IMG/VR virus record: IMGVR_UViG_3300029319_000535
Span: 1-23,240 of that record
Direction: 5' to 3' (one strand)
Origin: a virus
Length of the DNA: 23,240 nucleotides
The notes beneath the pieces were generated by a model, which was given only the letters and a program-made list of their open reading frames with translations, made no database searches and was not told where the DNA came from. The translations under genes were made by a program, and so were the position numbers. Positions 1 to 12,100 of the stretch are shown one piece after another; position 1 is the stretch's first letter, and the number at the start of each line of letters is the position of its first letter.

Positions 1-621
1 AAAGAATATCTAACCGACCATAAGAGTGGTCATGGTGAGTTTGTGAAAGGAGTATGGATTGCTGCCAAGAGTATACCTGGTCGTGCCTTTTACTTCGAGA
101 CTTATCTACCAGAGTATGCTGCAATGTTTGATAAATTGCCGATCTCTGCCTTCACAACCGACCCTGAGACACCCAAACCTGATATGACCCTACATAATCT
201 TCAGTTTTGGAACTGTATGGACTACGGAGTCGTAGCAGTACAGAAGCAGTTTATTGGTTCAATGCATTACGAAGTGCTTACAAGAGACTATGGAACGCAA
301 ACAGGCACTTATATTTGTACTTTAGACAACTATCATCAAGATGTGGATGCAATTGACTACTCTACAAGTGAACAACCAGCTGAACATAAGAGTCATAACC
401 TCTTAGAATTAGATAATGGGCAGTTTTGTCTCTATCCAAACAACAGAATGAGGATATATGACAATAGTATCACTCCTGAGACACCTAAGAATCCTGATTT
501 TAAAGTATCAACCGTGTATTATCAGGTGGAGAACGGTCATGATCGTGATGGATTAGGTTCAGAAGAAAATTATTTCTGGAAAACAGCAAAAGAACGCAAG
601 GAGAATCCCGAATTGGGATAA
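1..621 (+). CDS. Conserved phage protein of unknown function, 5'-partial
   Basis: The frame is open from the first base to TAA at 619-621. An ATG-less start could be taken at the GTG at 43, but the 14 codons before it (KEYLTDHKSGHGEF) continue the frame with no stop and read as ordinary protein, so I treat the gene as entering from the left. The visible 206 residues are rich in aromatics (FYFETYLPEY, NLQFWNCMDYG, NRMRIYD) and have no membrane segment or signal peptide. I recognise the style of a protein conserved among T4-like marine phages near the baseplate genes but cannot name a function. Its place immediately before the gp25-gp6 block suggests a virion or assembly role; this is inference only. 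It is not T4 gp53 by sequence recollection. The tail end is charged (KTAKERKENPELG). Confidence 0.7.
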   Translation, partial: KEYLTDHKSGHGEFVKGVWIAAKSIPGRAFYFETYLPEYAAMFDKLPISAFTTDPETPKPDMTLHNLQFWNCMDYGVVAVQKQFIGSMHYEVLTRDYGTQTGTYICTLDNYHQDVDAIDYSTSEQPAEHKSHNLLELDNGQFCLYPNNRMRIYDNSITPETPKNPDFKVSTVYYQVENGHDRDGLGSEENYFWKTAKERKENPELG

Positions 622-624
622 ATA
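617..624 (+). promoter_or_regulatory. Candidate T4-type late promoter, 7/8 match
   Basis: GATAAATA differs from the T4 late consensus TATAAATA only at the first base. It overlaps the stop codon of the preceding gene and lies 27 bases before the ATG at 644, a spacing like that of the exact match before gp8. T4-like late promoters need only this octamer, recognised by the gp55-gp33 sigma-like pair. In AT-rich DNA a 7/8 match can easily occur by chance. Confidence 0.4.
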
Positions 625-631
625 ATTCAAT

Positions 632-637
632 AAGGAG
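632..637 (+). promoter_or_regulatory. Strong ribosome binding site for the 42-residue gene
   Basis: AAGGAG lies 6 bases before the ATG at 644. It is the only clear full-strength Shine-Dalgarno sequence I see in front of any gene in this window, and it supports the short reading frame that follows being translated. Confidence 0.8.
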
Positions 638-643
638 AAAAAA

Positions 644-772
644 ATGGTTATCAAAATGGATAAATCAGAAGAATTTATCAAATCTGGTCGAAAATTAATC
701 AGTGAATACGATGGTGATGCTTATTATAAGGAAAAAGAGGAGAAAAAACCCGAATTTTTGAAAGAAGACTAA
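644..772 (+). CDS. Small charged protein, 42 residues
   Basis: ATG at 644 to TAA at 770-772. The product starts MVIKMDKSEEF and ends KKPEFLKED. It is highly charged, with alternating Lys and Glu, no Cys and no hydrophobic stretch, so it is likely a soluble, partly helical peptide. The AAGGAG site 6 bases upstream and the tight fit between two recognised genes (22 bases after the previous stop, 60 before gp25) argue for a real gene. I recognise no family. The late-promoter-like octamer at 617-624 could drive it separately. A second in-frame ATG at 656 (MDKSEEF) would give a slightly shorter product but lies much further from the AAGGAG. Confidence 0.7.
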   Translation: MVIKMDKSEEFIKSGRKLISEYDGDAYYKEKEEKKPEFLKED

Positions 773-778
773 TAAATA
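771..778 (+). promoter_or_regulatory. Candidate T4-type late promoter upstream of gp25, 7/8 match
   Basis: AATAAATA matches the late octamer TATAAATA except at position 1. It overlaps the TAA of the 42-residue gene and lies 62 bases before the gp25 ATG. This would leave a leader of roughly 45-50 bases, long enough to carry the hairpin at 804-825. Confidence 0.45.
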
Positions 779-803
779 AACGTAATATCAGAAAACCCTT
801 ATA

Positions 804-825
804 GATATATTAGGAAAAATATATC
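804..825 (+). promoter_or_regulatory. Hairpin in the gp25 leader with AGGA in its loop
   Basis: GATATATT (804-811) and AATATATC (818-825) are perfect reverse complements, forming an 8-bp stem around the 6-base loop AGGAAA. The loop holds the only Shine-Dalgarno-like sequence before gp25 (AGGA, 812-815). Measured linearly it is 17 bases from the ATG at 833, too far for normal use. The stem has one G-C pair, so stability is modest. It could expose, hide or reposition the site; which one cannot be told from sequence. Confidence 0.5.
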
Positions 826-832
826 AAATTGA

Positions 833-1234
833 ATGGTAGTTAAAATTTCTCGTGCATTTAAGGACATTAGTTTGTCATTTACGAAGCATCCTGTCACAAA
901 TGACGTGACTGTGCTGAAAAATGAAGATGCAATTAAGAAATCAGTGGTCAATTTATGCCGAACACGCATAAATGAGAGATTTTTTAACGATTTACTGGGA
1001 ACATCAATCGAAGATTCGTTGTTTGAGACGAATTTAGATGACATTGCATCATTTTTAGAGAGAGAAATCACTGTTTTACTTAAAAACTTTGAACCAAGAA
1101 TAAGACTCACTAGTGTTATCGCTGAATCTTTAGTTGATTCATACGAATTACAGATAAGAATTGAGTATGATATTACAGGTTTGCCATTTCCATCACAAAA
1201 TATCGAATTTTTACTTCAACCGACTAGAATATAA
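833..1234 (+). CDS. 25: Baseplate wedge subunit gp25
   Basis: This is a homologue of T4 gp25, the small wedge protein that, with gp6 and gp7, forms the inner core bundle and contacts the sheath end. It shares a fold with TssE of type VI secretion. The product is 133 residues; T4 gp25 is 132. The family's EPR motif is present as E87-P88-R89 in NFEPRIRLTSV. The N-terminal AFKDISLSFTKHPVTND and LKNEDAIKKSVVNL segments and RINERFFNDLLGTSI are typical of marine T4-like gp25. The start at 833 is the only sensible ATG; the AGGA upstream is 17 bases away inside a hairpin loop. The stop overlaps the gp6 start (TAATG), giving translational coupling. Confidence 0.95.
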   Translation: MVVKISRAFKDISLSFTKHPVTNDVTVLKNEDAIKKSVVNLCRTRINERFFNDLLGTSIEDSLFETNLDDIASFLEREITVLLKNFEPRIRLTSVIAESLVDSYELQIRIEYDITGLPFPSQNIEFLLQPTRI

Positions 1235-3162
1235 TGTCATTTACACAGTTTACAAACCTCGATTTTAATACTTTTAGAACTCAAATCAAAGATTATTTGA
1301 GAGCAAACTCAAATTTTAGTGATTTTGACTTTGAGGGGTCAAACTTTTCAATTTTAATTGATACTTTAGCATATAATTCTTACATCACTGCCTACAATAC
1401 GAACATGGCTGTGAATGAATCATTCATTGACAGTGCAACTCTACGTGAAAATGTCGTATCTTTGGCAAGAAATATTGGTTATGTACCAAGATCAACAAAA
1501 TCTGCGGTTGCAAAAATTAATTTTAATGTTGATGTATCATCAATAAATGCACAACAAGTTAAATTAAACGCAGGTTTGGTTGCATTGGGTGCTGTTCAAG
1601 GGGGAACTTACATATTTTCAATACCAGAAGACATTACAGTGACTCCAACGAGTAATGGAATTGCAAGTTTTAATGATATTTCCGTATATGAGGGTACTTA
1701 CTTAACTAAAACTTTTAAAGTAGATACTTCACAAACAAATCAAAGATTTATTTTACCAAATGCAAATATTGATACTTCTTCAATTCGTGTAACTGTCAGA
1801 GAAGAAAATTTTTATAAAAATTTAAATGCAGGTCAGGGTGGTACTGAAATTGATGATTTTCAATACAATCTTTATACAAATATATTTGAAGTAAATGAAA
1901 AATCCAGATTATTTTTGGTTCAGGAGATCGATGACGAAAAATATCAAATTATGTTTGGTGATAATGTTTTAGGTAGACAACCACAAAATGGATCTGAAAT
2001 TATAGTGAGTTATATTGTTACTGACGGAAAAGATGGTAATGGTGCTGCAAACTTTAACTTTGCAGGAAGATTGACATACCTCTCTGGTGGTGTAGATGTT
2101 GACATTACAAGTGGTATATCACTCTTAACAACCACACAATCTGCTGAAAATGGTGATTCGATAGAATCTATAGACAATATCAAATATCTCGCTCCAAGAG
2201 TCTATGCATCGCAGTATAGGGCAGTTACACCTAATGATTATAAGAGTCTAATACCCTTTTTATACCCAAATATTGACTCTGTTAGTGCTTATGGGGGTGA
2301 GGAACTCGATCCACCCGAATTTGGGAAGGTTTATATTACCGTTAAACCAAAAAATGGTGAATTTTTATCTGCTGTGGCAAAAGATTCAATAAAAAATGAC
2401 TTAAAGAAGTATACAGTAGCTGGAATTAAGCAAGAATTTCTTGATTTGATGTATTTGTATGTTGAATTTGACTCAGTGGTCTCATTTGACTCAGGATTTG
2501 TCTCTGATAAGGAAAATTTACAATCAAGAATATTAACTGCGATTGAAACTTATGCAAAATCAGCTGATATTAACTCTTTTGGTGGAAGATTGAAGTATAG
2601 TAAGTTACTTTCTCAAATTGACAAGGTTGATACAGGTATAACTTCAAATATTACAAATCTTGTAATGAGGAGAAATTTAGTTCCATCATATAATACACTT
2701 GCTACCTATGAAGTTTGTTATGGAAATAAATTTCATGCAGATTTGGAAGGATTTAATATTCGTTCCTCTGCATTTAAAATAGATGGAGTTGAAGGAAATT
2801 TATATTTAACAGATTTTCCAAATAATGACCAATTAACTGGAATTGTTAAATTTTTTACCGTCGAAAGTGGTGTAATTACATATGTTAATACTAATGCAGG
2901 TACTGTAGACTATGTGAAAGGCGAAGTAATACTATTTCCAGTGAATATCGTATCAACGACACTAGAAAATAGAATTGAAATTGAAGTTACTCCAGAATCT
3001 AATGATATTGTTGCAAAAGAGAACCTTTATATTGTGCTAGATACTACAGGAAACAGTAAGTTAAATCTATTAGAGGATGTTCTTGTTTCTGGTTCAAATG
3101 TATCAGGAACAAATTACATCCCACCATCTAGTTTCATCAGTAATAAAAAATATACAAGATAA
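1234..3162 (+). CDS. 6: Baseplate wedge subunit gp6 (Baseplate J-like)
   Basis: This is a homologue of T4 gp6, which dimerises to form the continuous inner ring of the baseplate and changes shape when the sheath contracts. The product is 642 residues; T4 gp6 is 660. The N-terminal region (about 1-95) has the family's helical signature: FTNLDFNTFRTQIKDYLR, then the SILIDTLAYNS and RENVVSLARNIGYVPRS segments. FGDNVLG at 241-247 and the RAVTPNDYKSLIP segment near 329 are hallmarks of J-like baseplate proteins. The C-terminal third is more variable. Its ATG overlaps the gp25 stop, so the two are probably made in ratio. The next gene starts 3 bases after its TAA. There is no strong ribosome site of its own. 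Confidence 0.95.
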   Translation: MSFTQFTNLDFNTFRTQIKDYLRANSNFSDFDFEGSNFSILIDTLAYNSYITAYNTNMAVNESFIDSATLRENVVSLARNIGYVPRSTKSAVAKINFNVDVSSINAQQVKLNAGLVALGAVQGGTYIFSIPEDITVTPTSNGIASFNDISVYEGTYLTKTFKVDTSQTNQRFILPNANIDTSSIRVTVREENFYKNLNAGQGGTEIDDFQYNLYTNIFEVNEKSRLFLVQEIDDEKYQIMFGDNVLGRQPQNGSEIIVSYIVTDGKDGNGAANFNFAGRLTYLSGGVDVDITSGISLLTTTQSAENGDSIESIDNIKYLAPRVYASQYRAVTPNDYKSLIPFLYPNIDSVSAYGGEELDPPEFGKVYITVKPKNGEFLSAVAKDSIKNDLKKYTVAGIKQEFLDLMYLYVEFDSVVSFDSGFVSDKENLQSRILTAIETYAKSADINSFGGRLKYSKLLSQIDKVDTGITSNITNLVMRRNLVPSYNTLATYEVCYGNKFHADLEGFNIRSSAFKIDGVEGNLYLTDFPNNDQLTGIVKFFTVESGVITYVNTNAGTVDYVKGEVILFPVNIVSTTLENRIEIEVTPESNDIVAKENLYIVLDTTGNSKLNLLEDVLVSGSNVSGTNYIPPSSFISNKKYTR

Positions 3163-3165
3163 GAA

Positions 3166-6100
3166 ATGTCTGATAAAAAAGTTAAAATTGCAAATATACT
3201 TGGTAGTCAGATACCAGATTTTATACAAGCAGATAACCCACTTTTTAAAGAATTTTTAACTCAGTACTATGAGTCAGAAGAACATGACTATGGAACAACA
3301 TACTTAGCTGAACATATTTCAAGTCTTAAGAAAATATCAACTGTTTCTGATATTTCTTTAGTTGAAAAACAAACAATTAACGTTCCAAATGGTACTGCAC
3401 CAGAATCACCGATAATTATATCTTCTTTAGTATATGCGTATGATGATGTAATCAATGTAAATCAAACAACTGGTTTTCCTGATAAGTATGGATTACTAAA
3501 AATTGATAATGAAATTATCACATACACTGGAAAAACATCAACATCATTTACAGGATGTATTCGTGGATTTAGTGGAATATCAGCAATTGAAACTGAGGGA
3601 AATCCTGAATTTTTAACTTTTAGTCAAACAAATGCTGCATCACATGTTGCAAATTCAGTAGTGGTTAATTTAAGTTTTCTCTTTATATCTGAGTTTTATA
3701 AAAAGTTTAGATATCATTTTTTACCTGGTTTAGAAGGAAAAAGTTTTAGTTATGGTTTAAATGTAGAGAACATATTATCAAGAGCAAGAGATTTTTATAG
3801 TTCAAAAGGAACAGACGCTTCACTTCAAATTTTATTTCAAGTATTGTATGGAGAGCAAGTTGATATTATAAAACCATTTGATCAGACATTTATGCCATCT
3901 GAAGCTGAATGGGATGTAACTGATGATATTGTGGTTGAATCTCTAAGTGGAGATCCTTTAAATCTAGTTGGTGTTAAAATATATCAAGATTCATTTACCA
4001 ATCCAACTGCATCTGGTGCAGTATCAAATGTTACTACAAAATTTTTAGGGAATAGAAAATATTATCAAATATCCTTTTCAAAAGGTACAATAGAAAGTAA
4101 ATTTAAAGTTTCAACAAAAACTAAAGTAGTTGGAACTGCATTAACAACAGAAGTTTTAACAGTTGATTCTACTGTTGGTTATGGTGATACAGGTAATTTT
4201 TATTATCTAAATGCAGATAGTAATTATGCACTAGCAGAATATACATCAAAATCAAGTAACCAATTTTTTGGTTGCACTGGAATTTCAAAGATTTTAACAG
4301 AGTCTGATCCAATTATTGATACTAATTTTGTGTATGGGTACGAAGATAACGACTTAACTAAGATATGCATAATGAGGGTAACTGGATCTATATCTGGTGC
4401 CTCTGATAATGTTAGTAATACCAAGTATTTTGCTTTAGATGATGCCATTAGAGTTAAGCATTTAGGTGAAAAATATGATGTTTCTGATAAAAAATTTAAT
4501 ACTTGGTTTTATAATAATCTTTCATACGTTGATGTTCAACAACATCCAGCTGGAGCCACAACTTTTGAAACTTTAACAGAGCATTTTTTAAAAATAGGTG
4601 ATAAAGTTGATATTATATTCAAAGACACAAAAGGATTAATAGTAGAGGATGCATTTGTTGATGATGTATACTCTTCGACTAGATTTGGGATAACTGGTGG
4701 AGTTTCCTTAAGTCCTATTATATTCGGTGATTATATAATTAAGAAAAAAATAAATTATGCATCATCTAATTTTGGAATAACATCTCTTCTATCAAATATT
4801 CAAAATTCTTTTTCAGATACTGATAAAAATACTTATGTTACTTGTTCTGGTTATCCTTCTTTTGATACTCAAACAACAAATAGATCAAAAACTGTTCCAT
4901 CATCAGGAATTAGTACAAATACAAATACAATTACCATATCTAATCATAATTTTTTAAATGGTGAAAGAGTTTATATTTCAATTTCTTTAGATTCAGGAGT
5001 AACTGGTAGCACTAGTGGTTATTTTTATGTAAATGTAATTGATAATAATACTTTTAGGATAGCGTTAAACCCTAAAAATCTTTATAATGGTATTTTTGAA
5101 GAAATTAGATATGATAATGCAGGAACTGGAACTCATACGATAACACCCGCAAATTTATATGATGGTGAACAACTAACAAATCAAAATAATTTCAAAAGAA
5201 TATACAAAACACCACAAATAACAAAAAGCAACTCCCCTATAATCGGGCCAGTTGGAATATCATTAAATGGTGTAGAATATCATTCACCAATTTCTGAGGA
5301 TTCCGTTTTTTATGGGCAAATTGATAATATTGAAGTTTTAAATTCAGGAAAAAATTATAATGTTTCCACACCACCAACAATATCAATCACAGATGACACT
5401 GGAAGCGGTTGTGAGGCATATGCAAATTTTTCAGGTAGTTTATCAGAGGTAATTGTAAACGAAGGTGGATTTGATTACTCTGAGGTTCCCTCCGTAAGTA
5501 TAACAGGTGGAAATGGTACAGGTGCGATTTGTGAAGCAAAAATGAGGGGTTTCACTCATCGAAAAACGTTTACTGAATTTGATTTTAATTTAACAGATAA
5601 TACAATAATAGGTGAACATAAGTTTCTAGATGGAGAAGAAGTTACATATATTGCTACAGGAAATCCAATAGGAATTAATACTGGTGTAAATGTTGGTTTT
5701 TCAACTGATATTTTAACCTCTGGAAGTAATTATTTTGTTGCAAAAATTACCAATAATTCATTTAGATTAGCAATCACTAAAAATAGAGCACTTACTAAAA
5801 CTAATCTATTAGAATTTATTGATAATGGAACTAGAAGTCACACATTTAGATCAAATAAAATTAGACAAGTAATTGATAGAATTGTAGTTAATGAACCTGG
5901 TTCTAATTACTCTTATCATAAGGTATTAGTTTCATCTCAACAATATCCTACACAAAACGCAAAAGATTTATTTAAAACATTTGTTGGAATTAACACATTT
6001 AATAATTACATTTATGCTAAAAATCATGGTTTTAAAAATGGTGATGTTGTTGAATATTCCACGACTGCCGATGAAATTGATGGATTGGATCCATTAGTTG

Positions 6101-9100
6101 CATATAAAGTTACAATTATTGATAATGATAGATTTAAGTTAAGTAATGCAGGAACAGCAACAACTATATCTAATACAAATTACGATAGAAAAATATACGT
6201 AAAATTAGGTAGTGTTGGAGTTGGAACTCATACATTTAAATATCCAGATATTAAAGTTAATATTAATGCTAAAGTTTCTGTTGGAACAACCACTATAATT
6301 CCTGATTATTACAAATCATCTGCAAGAGCAATTGTAAAAGGTGGATTAAAAAATATTTTTGTTAAAGATGGTGGGGTTGGTTATGGTGTTACTAATATTG
6401 TTAACTATCTTCGCAGACCTAATGTTAAACTGCTAACTGGTAAAGATGCGTTTATAGCACCTGTAATTATAGAGGGAAAAGTTACTGGTGTAAATATTTT
6501 TAATGCTGGTTCAGAATACACAACACCTCCAGAGTTAGAAGTTGTAGGGGTTGGTGGAACAACTGGAACAGTTGGATCATATGCTAAATTAGAATCCATC
6601 GTTTCCGATGGAAAGATAACAGGTGTTAACATAATTTCTGGGGGAAGTGGATACGACACTAATAATACAACAATAAGAGTAATACCTGCGGGAACAGATT
6701 CAATTACTGGATCTAGAATACATGAGTGGAAAATAGATTCTGTAAAAAGATACAATCATGTTTTAACACAAAACAATTCTGAATTAGTTCAATTAAGAGG
6801 AGTATCATTATCCAATACGAATAAAATTTGTTCATTTTATCCTGTTAAAAAATATCGTCGTTTACTTAGAGATAATATAGACGCTAGTTTTGTTGAATCA
6901 ACTGACAATCATTCAAAAATAGTTGGATGGGCATATGATGGAAATCCAATTTATGGCCCAGTTGGTGAAAATAATTCTGGAATTACCACGTTTATGAAAT
7001 CTAGTTATGAACTTGATGTTATTGCAGATACAAATTTAAGACCATCTTATCAAAATGGATATTTTATTCAAGATTACGTTTATAAAGAAAGTGGTGATTT
7101 AGATGAACATAACGGAAGATTTATTAAAAACAATGATTTTCCAAATGGAACATTTGCATATTTTTCAACCATTGACAATACTACTAAAAATCCATCCTTC
7201 CCTTACATTACTTTTTTGCATCGTAATGCCACAGATACTTTTAATTATGATATAACTAAAGTTCAATCAGATAGTATTTTAAATTCTGGAGATTATAAAA
7301 GAAACGTAACACATTTAGGATTAAATGATCAATTTAGAAACTATCCATTACTTGAAGATCCTTTAACTTCAAAAGCGAAGATTAAAGTTGATGGAATTGA
7401 ATCATCAAAAATAACATCTGTAAGTATTGTTGATTCTGGAACAGAATATAAAGTCAACGATAAGATAAACTTTAACGATCCAACTATAACAGCTAGTGTT
7501 AATCAAGTTATAGGTAAACCCATAGTGTCAGTGGGTACAACTAATACTATAGTTGATAATTTAAAATTTTCTATAATTGATGGTAAAGTAACTGGTGTAT
7601 CTACTATTCCACACGGACTTTTTGATGGAGATATTGTTGAAATTTCTGGGATATCTTCAAATAATTATAAAAATATAGAAGGAATCATAACTATTGGACT
7701 ATCTACAGTAACATCTGGTTTATCTGAAGATATTCCAAATCTTGCAACCACTGGTATCACTACTTTCATATCATTCCTAGATTCTACAATTAATAGAAAA
7801 TTTAAAGTTGATGACGTAATTCAAATTAACTCTGAACAATTTTTAGTTATTGATCATGATGATGTTAACAACAAATATAGACTTAGAAGGGGACACAATT
7901 CAACTACTATTGCATCACATACATCAGGAACTTTAATTACTAAATTAGAAACAGATTTTACGTATTCAGTTAATAAAAAAGTTGAAAATAAAAATTTAGA
8001 ATTATCTCAAGTTAGATATTTTGAATCAGCAAAGTCAGTAGGGATTGGTAGCACGACTACTAACATGGTTGTGGGATTTGCAGGAACTACACCTATTAAC
8101 AAATCAGTTCCACCAAGAGCAATTTATTTGCCAAACCATCCTTTTAAAAATGGAGATGCAGTATCTTTAGTTTCATTAGGATCAACTATTAAAGCATCTA
8201 AAACTGCAAATTTAGCAGACCAATTTGATTTAGCAACCATTGATAAATTTTATTGCGTTAAATTAAACAATGAGTATATTGGATTATCATCAGTAAATAC
8301 ACCTGGATTTACAAATGAACGTCTTTTCTTTGCATCAATTGACATAGTGGGTGGTGATGATAATAAGATAGAAACAATAACAGATAATATTACAGGTTCA
8401 TTGAGAAAAATTAATGGAACTGTAACTGTTGCAACTGCTACTACAATAGGTCAACAACACGGTTTATCTGTTGGTGATGATTTTGAATTACACATTCAAC
8501 CTAATAAAACTCAAACTTTTGATTTAAGATATAATGAAAATATTAGAAAATTAGTTGTCAATCCAGTATCATTTTCAGATTCTGCCATTGGAATTGGGAC
8601 AACATTGTCAAAAATAACAATCACTGATCATGATTTTAACACAGGAGATTTAGTTGTATATAATTCTTCAACTCCAGCTACTCCATTAGTCGATAATGGA
8701 GTTTATTATGTTGTTAAGGATTCAAGAGACACTATAAGATTAGCAGAAAATTCTTACGATTTATCAACTTTTCCATATAATTATATTGGAATTGGAACAA
8801 CTGGTGGTACAAATCATGAAATATCAAAAATAAATCCAAAATTAACTTTATATAAAGGTAATACAATTAACTTAGTAACATCCGATGCGAGTTTAACTGA
8901 TTTTGATATTAATTTTTACGATGATATAAACTTCAAATCAAAAAATAACAGTAATTTAATTACTAAAGGAGTCAACAATATTCAAATATTAGTTGAGGAC
9001 TCTTTACCAAAAGAATTTTTCTACAAAATTCAAGGTAAAAATACTAATGCAACTAAAACTTTATTTTTACCAGTTGATGAGAGAGTTCCAAACCATTCAC

Positions 9101-12100
9101 AAATAGTAGTAGTTGATTCTAAATTTAACAAATCATTTAAAGTCATAGGAATTGGAACTAATGTATTTAAATTTAATCCAACTGGCATTGCGGAAACAAC
9201 TTCATATACTTCTACAGGATTTTCATCTGCATTCTATTCAACAAAATCTTTAGGTGAAATTGGTGGAATACATTCTATAAATGTATTAAATAAAGGATTT
9301 AATGTTAACAAACTCCCAATCATCACATCAATTGGAACTACAGATGGTAAAAATGCAGTATTAACTGTAGAAGCAGATGAAATTGGAAAAGTAAATAAAA
9401 CACAAGTTTTTGAGCAAGGGCTAGAATTTTCTCCAGACAATACTTTAAAACCAAAAGCAGATAGTAATGTTATTTTAGAATTAAAAGACATATTCACTCT
9501 TAAAAGTATTGGTATTACAAGTGGTGGTGTTAATTATACAAGTCCACCAAAAGTAATCGCTGTAGGGAAACCAAACATAGTCGCACAAGCAACTTTAAAT
9601 GGAACATCAGTTTCTAAAGTTCAAATATTAACTAATGATACTGGATTATCTGAAAAACTTCGAATAGTCCCAACTATAAACTCAAACGGAGTTGTTGTAA
9701 TTGGAGCATCAACTGATAGCAATAAAACAGTGACTCTAAGTTTAAGAGCTCCTAATCCTGAAACTGGTTCTGATAGTGGTTTCTTTAATCAAGGAGGAAG
9801 TTTCCCATTTGAGATAGGTGATGAAGTATTTGTAGAAAATATAAAAACTACAGATGGTAATGATGGTTATAATTCTAGTGCTTACAATTATAATTACTTC
9901 ACAGTAACTGGTATTGTAACTACAGGTGGACAAGAATCTGTCAGTTATTCTTTAGTTGGACTTGGAACTACTGGTGGAACATATCAACAAGAAAATAACT
10001 TTGGTAGAATTATAAAGAAAGATGATTTAGCAGTATTTGCACCTGAATTTGAAAAATCATCATTTTTTGAAAATGAAATTGTACAAGTCACTGGTAAAAA
10101 TATTTCAGGAACAGTGGCAGAAAATGGTTGGGATCCATTATCTCAAACATTAAAAGTTTTTGATGTTACTGGAGATTTTACAAAAGAAGATTTTATTGTT
10201 GGTACAATCAGTGACAATAAAGGAACTGTAACTAATCAATTTAAGTTTGATTTTGATTTAGATGTTAATGCTACTGCTAATATTATTAATAGTTGGAAAA
10301 CTGATGTAGGAAAATTAAATTTAGATATACAAAGATTACATGATAATGATTATTATCAAAGATTTTCATATTCAATCAAGGGTGCGGTTCCTTTCAACAC
10401 TTGGAAAGATTCAGTCAATAGTTTAGATCATGTTGCAGGATTTAAAAACTTTTGTAATTTAGGAATTAGTTCTGTAGGTGTACAAAGTTTAAAAGCTGAT
10501 GGTGAAATTGGTTTAGAAGTTGACATTGATCAAGAAGCTTCTGTTCATGAAAAATTTTATTATGATTTGGTTAGTGAAGATACAGAAGATCCAAATTTAT
10601 CAAAATTAGTTGTATTTAAATCTAAGATAATAACTGATTATAATGAATCTAGGACTAATAAAGTTCTTTTAATAGATGATATAAGTTCACAATTTACAGG
10701 AATAGTAACTACCACAGGTGGTGGAGTTATTGGAACAACTAGTTTTAATGTTTTTGCAGATGGAAATTCATTATTCCATAGGGGTTTTAATCCATCTTCT
10801 GGAATATCAACTGATACACATCAACTAACAATACCCAAACATAATTTTAATACAGGTGAAAGATTAATATATAAACCTCAATCTGGTCAATCCCCAATTG
10901 GAATTGCACTGACATCTGATGTAAATACTGGTGTTGCTGCAACAACTTTACTACCATCAGAAATTTTCGCAATTAAAATTGATGCTGACATTATACAAGT
11001 TTCAATCGCTGCAAGTTTTGCAAGTGCTGGTGTTGCAGTTTCATTTACAAATATAACTGGCATAGGAACTAATCATACTTTATCAGTTCCATCTGATGAT
11101 GCTACAATTAGAGCATTAATTAGTATTGATAATATAATTCAAAGTCCAATTGGTGTTTCAACAGTTGTTTCTGTAGGATTATCAACTGAGGTTGGCATAT
11201 CAACTGATAAAATATTTTTAAATGATACCTCTGAAATTGCAGGTAAATCTTTACTCAGGATAGAAGATGAAATTATAAAAGTAAATTTAGTTGGTGTTGG
11301 ATCAACCAATTCTTTAAGTGTTGTTAGAGGTCAGATGGGAACAGTTGCTGCAGCACACACTGTTGGTGCAGCAGTTACCGTTGTTAAAGGTGACTATAGA
11401 ATTAATGAAGGTAAATTATATTTTTCTGAAGCACCTTTTGGCCCAACAGGAAGCACTGGTATAACTACTTTCTCTACTTTTAATGGTCGAGCATATTATA
11501 GATTAAATTATGATACTAACAAAATTATAGATGACATATCTGATAGATTTGATGGAACTACAGATAAATTTAATTTAACAACCAGTGGTATTCAGTTAAC
11601 TGGTATTAACACTAGTTTTGGGGCAGTTTTAATTAATAATATATTCCAAAGACCATTTTATGGTGATGTTGGAGATATTAATCAATCTGATTATCAAATT
11701 GTTGGAACAGGTCAAACTATAGACTTTACAGGAACAGCATCAAATAAAGATTTACCTAGAGGTGGAATTATAAATGAATTTGATGTCGGAATTGGGAGTG
11801 GATACCAAGTTCCAAGAAGGGCATTATTTAATGCAGTGGTATCAGCAGCTGGAACCATACAATCAGTTGGTATTGTAACTGGGGGTGCTGGATACATATC
11901 TAACCCATTAGTATCTGTTACTTCAGCAATCGGAAGTGGTGCAGAAATTTCTGCTTCTGTAACTGCAGGTGTAGTTACCTCTGTTTCTATTACTAATCCT
12001 GGTAGTGGTTATACATCATCTGGAATTTCTACTAGTTTAAACTTTGTAACTGCTCCTCTACCAAGTCCATATACAAATATACCTTTAGATGGTGGAAACG

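Noticed and set aside
622-832. tRNA or small RNA gene in the left gaps
   Set aside because: The gaps are 22 and 60 bases, have no cloverleaf or TTC-loop signature, and are explained by promoters, a ribosome site and the gp25 hairpin.
799-1110. 103-codon open frame on the - strand
   Set aside because: It lies almost wholly opposite gp25, which has the EPR motif and correct length. It has no family resemblance and is the antisense shadow of AT-rich coding DNA.
3077-3259. 60-codon + strand frame bridging gp6 and the giant gene
   Set aside because: It overlaps both real genes out of frame and has no ribosome site. It is not evidence of a programmed frameshift, since both flanking genes have proper starts and stops.
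6405-6755. 116-codon open frame on the - strand
   Set aside because: It is opposite a GGSGY module; its Pro/Val/Thr-rich product is the complement of Gly-rich codons. No supporting signal.
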